NCBI GenBank assembly: GCA_028564705.1
Contig: JAPXFQ010002390.1
Coordinates: forward strand, 60,001 to 124,000
Direction: 5' to 3'
Origin: Apricaphanius iberus
Taxonomy: Eukaryota > Chordata > Actinopteri > Cyprinodontiformes > Aphaniidae
DNA length: 64,000 nt
Shown: positions 24,401 through 30,119 of the stretch, in pieces
Numbering within the stretch: the stretch's first letter is position 1
Layout of the letters: each line of letters starts with the position of its first letter
Notes under the pieces: model-generated
The model's database searches: none
Told to the model about the DNA's origin: nothing
The model's input: only the letters and a program-made list of their open reading frames with translations
Position numbers and translations under genes: made by a program

Positions 24401-27400
24401 AGCGTCATGAATAGCGTCATGAATAGCTTTAGCGTTATGAATGGCATCATGAATAGCGTTATGAATAGCGTCATGAATAGCGTCATGAATAGCGTTATGA
24501 ATAGCCTTAGCGTCATGAATGGCATCATGAATAGCGTTAGCGTCATGAATGGCGTCATGAATAGCCTTAGCGTCATGAATGGCGTCATGAATGGTGTTAT
24601 TAATAGCGTCATGAATAGCGTTATGAATAGCGTTATGAATAACGTTATGAGCTTTGAAGCTTGAAACGCAGGAATAGCTTGAAAAGTTGACGGAGCCAAA
24701 GCTCACAAAGCGCCGTAGAGACTGAGACGGTCCTCCAACCTCAGACTTGCCATGTAATCTAGACGCTGCTGACGCTTATAAATCCTGCAGTCTGAATGCA
24801 GCATTATGGTTATTTCCATATCTGTGGCCCATACCCATACACTGACACTACATATTAATAACTGTATAGCCGTCATGCTCTTTCTGGTGGTTTCAGTTTG
24901 TATTAAAATGTGATGCATCATATTTTACAAATATTCACACTGCAGCCAAATGCCCATCATATCTGGCATTTCGGCCCAATGTTTTTAATTTCTTTCTTTA
25001 TCTTTGCACTTATTCAGAAACATGTTTAATGTTTTAAAAAACGTCTGCATTCTGAACGTTCATGTCACATTTCATCCAGCTGCAGCAGGAACTACTGAAT
25101 ATTTTTCTCCTTTCTTCACTTTTTTCTTACTTGTTCATCATTTTGTCAGCTCAACATGCAGAATAAATACACAATTACACACATTGATATGTGTACGACA
25201 GTTTGGGATAAAGGAGAAGGGGCTGGACTAAGATATGGGGGGGATTTGTTCAAAATTTTTCCCTGCATCATACGCATTCCCCTGATCGGTGTTTCTATGT
25301 ATTTGTGGACTGAGGTCAAATGAGCAGACACTGAAATAATACTAGATTCATCAAAGCTCGCTGTCTGATTGGTTACACGTCTGTGCTGGAACACGGCGTC
25401 ATATCGGGTTTCCTGATTCCATCCTGACATAACTGATTAGAATGTTTGGATTATTATAGAAATAAATATCCTTCTGTGTGAACCGGGCCTTAATATCAGC
25501 ACAGTCCTAACCATGCAAACACACAGCACCTAGTGGTAGAACGGCGGAACTGCATCACCTGTATCTCCTGTCTGCCGTCTGTCCTTCAAACTGAAGCAGG
25601 AAAAGGGTTATAACAGAATGAAAAACCCATCAGTGTTAATCTGTGTTAACTATGATCATATTCAAAAAGTCTGATCATCATTACTTTTCTTGCTCCATTT
25701 ATGTTTCACCTTGATCTCTGTGTCTCTTAAAGCTGCACTCTGGAGTATTTCTGGGTGATATTTTTGAATCCAATGCACCAACCTCTTCTAGCTACGTTTT
25801 ATTAAAAAGAAATGGCAAGTGATTAAAAATGATTTACAAAAACCTGATTTTATTTCAATGACTCCGTCCAGAGCGATCTGAATTCAGTCCAACTAAAACC
25901 AAGCTGTAAAATGTCTTTGTTAAACAAGCTGGTAGGTCATTGCTAGATGAACAGCTCTGAAGATGGAAGTCAAATTACGGCATTGGTATGAAAAAAATGG
26001 TAATTTTCCAAATATCAAATCTTCATAAACAGAAAATGGATAAATAACAGATACAGTTGATTAATCGGCCAGTCCTACTTAATTGGTTTTACTCAGAAGG
26101 TGAAGGGACCCACTCACTTGAGTCAGCACACTTTGGACCTTGTTCTGAGTAATGCTTTGGTATAAAGATTTTTAATTCCAAAAATTAAATCTTCACAAAC
26201 AGACTACTTGATTAATCGATGCCCTAATTGGAAGGTCACGGCTGAAACTCCAATTCTATTGGCTAAATAAATTTGCCAGTCAGTGTGAATAGCATAGAGA
26301 CACAAAGCGCTCCAAATATTTCATCTTTCTGACCTCAAGGCAGTATAATGTTCTGGTTCTGATCCAGACTCTCGTTCTGGTTCTGATCCAGACTCTCGTT
26401 CTGGTTCTGATCCAATCTCCGGTTCTGTGTCCAGCTGCAGTACCACGCCGGCTTGGCCTCCAGTCTGCTCAACCAGCAGTCTCTGAAGCGATCAGCCAAT
26501 CAGATGGGAGCGTCGGCTAAGAGACGACCCAAAGTCCAGCCCAGCACGCTGGTCCTGCCGCCTCAGTGAGTTCTACCGTGGGTTCTGAGCCCGAGCGGGT
26601 CGGGCTTACGTGTGTGACGCTACTTTTCCCGTCTACCTGTGCAGATACGTGGACGACGTCATTTCCAGGGTCGGTAGGATGTTTCCTGACATGACTATTG
26701 AGCTTTTCAGACCCAACGGGACGTCTGCTGTGCTGCTGGTACGAAACCCGAGCTTCTCCTTCAGAACGCATCGGAACCAAAGGTAGCGGCTTCACATCTC
26801 ACCTGTCGTCTTCCCAGGTGACCTTGGGGAAGGTGTTGAAGGCCATCGTTGTGATGCGTTCGCTCTTCATCGACAGAACGGTTGTCCGAGGTTTTAACGA
26901 GAACGTTTACTCTGACGATGGAAAGGTGAGGGCGTGGCTCACCTGGGCACCTACCTGTTAACACCTTACTGACTGTCTCCATGGTAACCCCTATGTGTTT
27001 CCACTCAGCTGGACATTTGGACCAAGTCTCAGTACCTGGTTTTCCAGAAAGTAAGACGGAGCTTTCCATTGGTTTATTCCCAGCTAGTCTGAGTGTGCAG
27101 CTCTGTGATTGGTTGTGTTGTTGCTAGGTAACGGACCATGCTACCACAGCCCTGCTGCACTATCAGCTTCCTCAGATGCCTGATGTCGTCGTCCGCTCCT
27201 TCATGGTAAAACACGCGCTGGAACCGTCTGCTACCTGTCTCACCTGTCCTTAACTGTCCCTACCTGTCTCACCTGTCCTTAACTGTCTCTCCTGTCCTTA
27301 ACTGTCCCTACCTGTCTCGCCTCTCCTTAACTGTCCCTACCTTTCTCACCTGTCCTTACCTGTCTCACCTGTCCTTAACTGTCTCACCTGTCCTTAACTG

Positions 27401-27598
27401 TCCCTACCTGTCTCACCTGTCCTTAACTGTCTCACCTGTCTTACCTGTCCAACCTGTCCTCAGACGTGGCTCCGCAGCTACATCAAGCTCTTCCAGTCTT
27501 CCTGTCAGCGCTGTGGCCGGTTCCTGCAGGACGGACTTCCTCCAACATGGAGGGACTTTAGGACCCTGGAGGCGTTCCATGACACCTGTCGTCTGTAA
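9296..27598 (+). CDS. med27: Mediator of RNA polymerase II transcription subunit 27 (8 spliced exons)
   Basis: MED27 is a nuclear subunit of the Mediator complex, which links transcription factors to RNA polymerase II; in current models it sits in the upper tail region. Coding exons are 9296-9498, 17784-17928, 26435-26565, 26645-26738, 26818-26925, 27009-27050, 27128-27205 and 27464-27598. All introns are GT-AG and all junctions keep frame, giving 311 residues, the usual vertebrate length. Diagnostic text includes LRSSVSRVFESLKDGMKNRE (about residues 23-42), PLHNSGLLSLDPVQDKTPLY in exon 2, VVMRSLFIDRT in exon 5 and GLPPTWRDFRTLEAFHDTCR at the C terminus. The protein appears intact. The gene is only 18 kb, but introns 1 and 2 are mostly tandem repeats and transposons. 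The promoter region abuts a LINE tail. Confidence 0.97.
9530..10620 (+). mobile_element. L1-clade LINE ORF2 C-terminal remnant in med27 intron 1
   Basis: Short open pieces separated by stops read like the C-terminal part of fish L1-type ORF2: KSVIINGIHFLDFKINCPKQ, then about 10320-10420 FCVCFEHVLFGFTDYPREEK and HFYVINFALIKL. No intact domain remains and no ends or target duplications were found. The family is inferred from the text, not aligned. Confidence 0.5.
10817..11516 (-). mobile_element. LINE 3' end with reverse-transcriptase C-terminal frame
   Basis: A 136-codon minus-strand frame (11106-11516) contains YHHCKILEKHKLLSFENFSD and FGQSAFFYKGAKLWNSLPTE, the conserved region downstream of the RT domain in several fish non-LTR elements. 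Its 3' UTR (10817-11105) ends, read on the + strand, with TTTATTTGACAGGGACA. A related 3' UTR without coding sequence lies at 34750-34960. The copy is 5'-truncated. The clade is uncertain. Confidence 0.7.
11640..11966 (+). mobile_element. LINE 3' UTR fragment
   Basis: Contains the usual fish LINE ending: CTGTCAGACTGTACAACC, then TTTCCCCTGGTGGGACTATT and a TTATTCTATTCTATTC-like tail. No coding sequence is present. A further small tail of similar type (CGCTGGGATCAATAAAGT) lies at about 13100. Confidence 0.55.
11984..12250 (-). pseudogene. LINE endonuclease remnant
   Basis: The minus-strand frame has DRHSGKGGGALIYIKTNLRV and REIIWYGGFNINWSDK. The second is the GDFNINW block of APE-type LINE endonucleases with the catalytic Asp changed to Gly. 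It is truncated on both sides. Confidence 0.65.
12251..13089. other. med27 intron 1 segment without recognised features
   Basis: No gene, clear repeat end or protein domain was recognised. An imperfect palindromic pair, CCACCCGTGTGCGTC (about 12559) and GTACACGGGTGGTTAGG (about 12613), suggests a degraded inverted-repeat element of about 90 bp. Confidence 0.4.
13130..13230 (-). mobile_element. tRNA-derived SINE-like fragment
   Basis: On the minus strand, TTTGGCTGAGCGGTTAACAC resembles a tRNA A box (TGGCnnAGYGG). GTAGATCGAATCCTG, about 30 bp on, resembles a B box (GGTTCGAATCC), the split promoter of RNA polymerase III. A CTTTATTGATCCC-type tail follows at 13093-13125. It does not fold into a full tRNA by eye, so a tRNA-derived SINE is preferred to a tRNA gene. 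Confidence 0.5.
13362..13640. repeat. Dispersed fish repeat with internal direct repeats
   Basis: AAATCAGCTGCTGGAGCAGG followed by CGTGTAGGTCAGTGTGCTTT occurs twice (13362 and 13563). Between the copies lie CAGTGTTCCCAGCCCTGG and four tandem GGTCCTACT units. It resembles the common fish element with CAGTG...CAGGACCAGG ends. Non-coding. Confidence 0.5.
14039..17225. repeat. 3.2-kb A+T-rich minisatellite in med27 intron 1
   Basis: More than 100 near-tandem units with core ATTTACTGATTATTATGGAT followed by TATTAGT or TATTAAT, about 27 bp. Frequent shorter variants lack part of the GGATTATT segment. The array is almost pure A/T apart from the G of GATT and the C of ACTG. Around 16625-16770 the units are irregular, as if degraded or poorly assembled. 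The array separates med27 exon 1 from exon 2. Confidence 0.95.
17226..17783. other. med27 intron 1 end, no recognised feature
   Basis: Unique-looking sequence between the minisatellite and the exon 2 acceptor. No gene or clear repeat was recognised. Confidence 0.4.
17784..17928 (+). CDS. med27: med27 exon 2 (residues 68-116)
   Basis: Acceptor TGTCCCCAG|C. It completes the split Asn codon and encodes ELERLSGLVGRPSESHPLHN and LLQAYKWSNK. Donor AAG|GTGACT, phase 0. Confidence 0.95.
18335..24806. mobile_element. Harbinger-like element enlarged by an internal minisatellite
   Basis: The ends are inverted repeats: TAATGCTGCGTTCAGACC on the left; TAATGCTGCATTCAGACT from the right end read backwards. 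The left arm contains AAAGTTCAACTAGCTGAACT (about 18551). The right arm contains TTGAAAAGTTGACGGAGCCA (about 24677). Both arm sequences recur in the element at 59807-61606, which carries a Harbinger transposase frame. In that relative only about 20 bp separates the two arms at the point where this copy has 6 kb of array. Confidence 0.65.
18590..24650. repeat. 6-kb minisatellite of 12- and 6-bp modules in med27 intron 2
   Basis: Units are built from GCGTCATGAATG and GCGTCATGAATA (12 bp) with GCCTTA (6 bp) inserted, most often as a 30-bp higher-order unit. The first 200 bp use more GTTATG variants; the middle is the most uniform. Because all modules are multiples of 3 bp and lack stops, long open frames appear on both strands. 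These are arithmetic artefacts. A foreign G/T-rich block interrupts at 22063-22140. Confidence 0.97.
25491..26434. other. med27 intron 2 end
   Basis: No gene recognised. A short tandem of CTGGTTCTGATCCAGACTCT-type units occurs at about 26348-26424, immediately before the exon 3 acceptor, and could contribute to its pyrimidine tract. Confidence 0.5.
26435..26565 (+). CDS. med27: med27 exon 3 (residues 117-159)
   Basis: Acceptor GTGTCCAG|CTG. It encodes LQYHAGLASSLLNQQSLKRS and a basic stretch (AKRRPKVQPS). The donor CA|GTGAGT splits a Gln codon. A second AG at 26439-26440 could give a form lacking Leu-Gln, but family conservation supports the first. Confidence 0.93.
26645..26738 (+). CDS. med27: med27 exon 4 (residues 160-191)
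   Basis: Acceptor GTGCAG|A. It encodes YVDDVISRVGRMFPDMTIEL and PNGTSAVLL. Donor CTG|GTACGA, phase 0. The intron that follows is only 79 bp. Confidence 0.95.
26818..26925 (+). CDS. med27: med27 exon 5 (residues 192-227)
   Basis: Acceptor TTCCCAG|GTG. It encodes VTLGKVLKAIVVMRSLFIDR and ENVYSDDGK, the best-conserved core of the protein. Donor AAG|GTGAGG. Confidence 0.96.
27009..27050 (+). CDS. med27: med27 exon 6 (residues 228-241)
   Basis: A 42-bp exon, LDIWTKSQYLVFQK, between CCACTCAG and GTAAGA. Both ends are in phase 0. Confidence 0.93.
27128..27205 (+). CDS. med27: med27 exon 7 (residues 242-267)
   Basis: Acceptor TTGCTAG|GTA. It encodes VTDHATTALLHYQLPQMPDV and VVRSFM. Donor ATG|GTAAAA. 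Confidence 0.95.
27225..27462 (+). repeat. CCTGTC/CTTAACTGTC tandem in med27 intron 7
   Basis: Irregular tandem of TACCTGTCTCACCTGTCC and TTAACTGTCCC modules fills nearly the whole 258-bp intron and runs into the exon 8 acceptor. It supplies a long polypyrimidine stretch and several CTTAACT-like branch-point candidates. Confidence 0.8.
27464..27598 (+). CDS. med27: med27 exon 8 (residues 268-311, stop)
   Basis: Acceptor GTCCTCAG|ACG. It encodes TWLRSYIKLFQSSCQRCGRF and the C-terminal GLPPTWRDFRTLEAFHDTCR, ending RL then TAA. The CxxC pair in CQRCG is a recognised feature of the C-terminal domain of this family. Confidence 0.96.
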   Translation, partial: TWLRSYIKLFQSSCQRCGRFLQDGLPPTWRDFRTLEAFHDTCRL

Positions 27599-27620
27599 AT
27601 ACTTCCTGTTTCTGTTTGTA

Positions 27621-27626
27621 AATAAA
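27621..27626 (+). terminator. med27: med27 poly(A) signal
   Basis: AATAAA begins 23 bp after the TAA stop codon. TTTTTTTCAGC and GTCTGTGTCTTG (GT-rich) lie 10-35 bp downstream. This gives a very short 3' UTR of roughly 40-50 bases. Confidence 0.7.
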
Positions 27627-28039
27627 GTTTAGAGTTTTTTTCAGCTCTGCGTCTGTGTCTTGTAGAGGACAGGAGGATGGTGTAACCCAGGGGAACTTTC
27701 TACTTAGCAGACGTCCACTTTCTGTCTGATCCTCATTCATGTAGAACTATGAATTAAATATTTGATGATCATTGAGCTGGGCGGAGCCTGTGTGACATCA
27801 TCCGTAGCTTTCTGAATGGCTGAAGCCAAGATGGCCGTACCACCACTGTTATCTTGGCTTCAAAAAGGTGGAGCTGTGAGGGTGGGGGCTGATGTAGCCG
27901 ATGTGACTACAAGCTAGGGAGGAGCTAACTGAAGCTAACCATGTTAGCGGGCGGCTAACATGGTTCTTGTTCTGCCCTCCTGTCTTCTAGGCAGATTAAA
28001 AGCATGAAGCCTTCTTGGTCCATAACTTTAAAAAACGAT

Positions 28040-29008
28040 GAATTTTTAGTAAAACACGTTTCATTAGCACGACTCAGGATACAGAAGAATCTCTGCTGAC
28101 CATAAGGTTCCTAAGAACACTGCGACCTCCATGATCCTCAGATGGGAGATGTTTGGGACGTCCATCCAGACTGAGCATTAGTGGGAGAAGAACTTTGGCT
28201 AGAGGTGAAGAAGAAACCAGAGTTTACTGTGGCTGAGCTCCACAGATGCAGTAGGAGAGACGGTAGAAAGATCCACCCAGTCGGCTATCACTGCAGCCCT
28301 CCATCAGGCTGGTTTTATGGCAGAGTGGAGGAAGCTTCTCCTCAGTGTGAGACACATGGAAGCCAGAAACTCATGAAGGACTCCCAGACTGTGAGGAATC
28401 AGAGTCTCTGCTCTGATGGGACCCAGACTGAACTTTCTGCTGTTCGTTCTAAGCAGTACGTGTGAAGAAAATACAGTCCCTACAGTGAGACATGGTGGTG
28501 GCAGCATCAAGCTGTGGGACATGACGACTGGTTGGAACTGAAGGAAAGATGAATGTGACCAAGAACAGAGATATCCTGGTAGTAAACGTCTGTGTGACAA
28601 TGAGCCAATAAGCTCACAGCTACAGAACTCTGGGACCGATCTGGACCGGACCAACCAGAACCCTGAAAATGGCCGCCACCAACGTTCCCCTCCAACCTGA
28701 CAGAACAGGAGAGGATCTGCAGGAAGAACAGCAGAGGATCCCCAAATCCTGCTGGGAAAAACTTCATCATTCATAAGAAAACTCATGGCTGTAGGAGCTC
28801 TAGAGGTGATGCTACTCAGTACTGAGCAAAGGGTATGAATACTTATGACCATGGGGCAGTTCAGCCTTTACTTTTTAATCAATCTGCAAAAATGTTCTAC
28901 TTTAGTCTGTGAAGATTAACGAGAATAAAAATAAAGGTTTTATTTTAGCAAACGGCTGCAATGAAACAAACATTTAAAGGGTGTGAATACTTTCTGTAGC
29001 CGCTGGAA
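28040..29008 (+). mobile_element. Dead Tc1/mariner transposon
   Basis: The translated frame (28181-28465 and beyond) reads like a Tc1 transposase: PEFTVAELHRCSRRDGRKIH, then DSQTVRNQSLCSDGTQTEL at the first catalytic Asp, then a block matching TVKHGGGSIMLWG at about 28480-28525. Stops and frameshifts split it. The right end, GGTGTGAATACTTTCTGTAG at 28980-28999, is a Tc1-type terminal repeat. No left terminal repeat was found, so the copy is 5'-truncated. It fills the space between med27 and the next gene. Confidence 0.8.
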
Positions 29009-29880
29009 TGAAATATTCTTCCAGGTTTGGAATATTATCATTATTATTATGAGAAATAATCAGACAGGATGATGGGAACAGTGTAGAATCTATGGCAGCC
29101 ACCGTTAGACTTTTCCCAACAATATATATTCTTGTTAGCAAAGTCCCAAAAAACACTATAAATAAACTCCCCTTATATCCCATATTAAACTATTTTCTAC
29201 ATTACATCTACATTTATTTGGACTGAAAATAATATTAACCAAAGTAGCAAAAGTCTGAATGTTTAGTATGAAACAAAACATACACATCTGTTTACTTTAT
29301 AGATATTATATATATATATATATATAGAAACGTTACAGAAATAAACCTGTTTTTGCTCTAAATAAAATTGCTTAACAATATGGAAATCTATTTTACATTT
29401 GGTTTGTAAAGTTTAACATTTTTATGCTCAGCCTTCAACCTATTATTCTTGTTAAACCATCAACTTGTGCAGCACCGGAGCTGAATTCATTGATTCTTTA
29501 TTAAAAGTAAGGAATGGGATCCAAACGCTAAAGTTATCAATAATTATCTATTTATTGATGATTTTTTTAATAGACAGGCTTTTCATGTGTACCATCTACC
29601 CCAAATATAGATACTTTAATAAACATCCATCCAGGTCTGTGACTCTTAATTTATTTTTCTGAAAGTTCATCAGATTGATGGTTTTAAATGTAGAATATCC
29701 ATATTTAATTTGGGGAATTATGATCCCAGAATCACTAGAAGGGCTGCAGCTTCTAATCTTCCTGCATCCAGAGACGATTCATGTCTGAACCGATCAGAAA
29801 AAAGAACCGATTCATAAGCTGCTGCTATAAGAACTGAAGGCGATGTTCCTATAAAACACGTGACCGTCTCTGTGGTCCAG
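29009..29880. other. AT-rich intergenic DNA upstream of the F-BAR gene
   Basis: No gene recognised. It contains a perfect (TA)n run at about 29305-29326. The CpG-rich promoter region begins near 29870. Confidence 0.5.
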
Positions 29881-29888
29881 CGCAGTGG

Positions 29889-29896
29889 TGACGTCA
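29889..29896 (+). promoter_or_regulatory. CRE (CREB/ATF) site
   Basis: TGACGTCA, a full palindromic cAMP-response element, about 190 bp before the start codon in a CpG-rich promoter-like stretch. Confidence 0.55.
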
Positions 29897-29897
29897 C

Positions 29898-29908
29898 TGC
29901 GCATGCGT
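29898..29908 (+). promoter_or_regulatory. NRF1-type site
   Basis: TGCGCATGCGT matches the palindromic NRF1 consensus (GCGCATGCGC) with one end mismatch. It starts two bases after the CRE. The pair is typical of CpG-island promoters. Function is inferred. Confidence 0.5.
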
Positions 29909-30089
29909 CTCCCAGCATCCCCTCCGTGGCGACAAAGAGTCCTCTGAGGGGACGCGCGGCGCGTGGCCGGGACTGACGGACAGACAGGCGCAGAGTTTCC
30001 GCTTTCTTCTGCAGGATGCGCAGCGCAGACGTCTGCGGCAGCAGCTGATCCAGGTTCGGTACCGAGAGACGGAGCAGCAGAACGGAACC

Positions 30090-30119
30090 ATGAGCTGTAA
30101 CTGGGGAACCGAGCTGTGG
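30090..30119 (+). CDS. fnbp1: fnbp1 exon 1 (residues 1-10)
   Basis: [10 protein letters not shown], the invariant WGTELW start of the family with two extra residues (Cys-Asn) compared with mammals. Donor TGG|GTAGGT, phase 0. The upstream 200 bp is CpG-rich. Confidence 0.9.

Larger units (their letters stand above)
18076..25490. mobile_element. Possible outer inverted-repeat element in med27 intron 2
   Basis: AGCCTGGTTCACACT at 18076 is matched in inverted form by CTGTGTGAACCGGGCCT at 25474-25490, suggesting the ends of a degraded DNA transposon. Between them lie a CA-rich stretch (about 18185-18215), the Harbinger-like element and its array (18335-24806), and a 0.6-kb unassigned segment. No target duplication was found, so the pairing is tentative. 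Confidence 0.35.

Noticed and set aside
18586..24706. Many long open frames (up to about 430 codons) on both strands
   Set aside because: They are produced by stop-free 12- and 6-bp modules; all frames read the same MNSVMNG/FMTLRL/IHDAKA text, and there is no start context, splice partner or domain.
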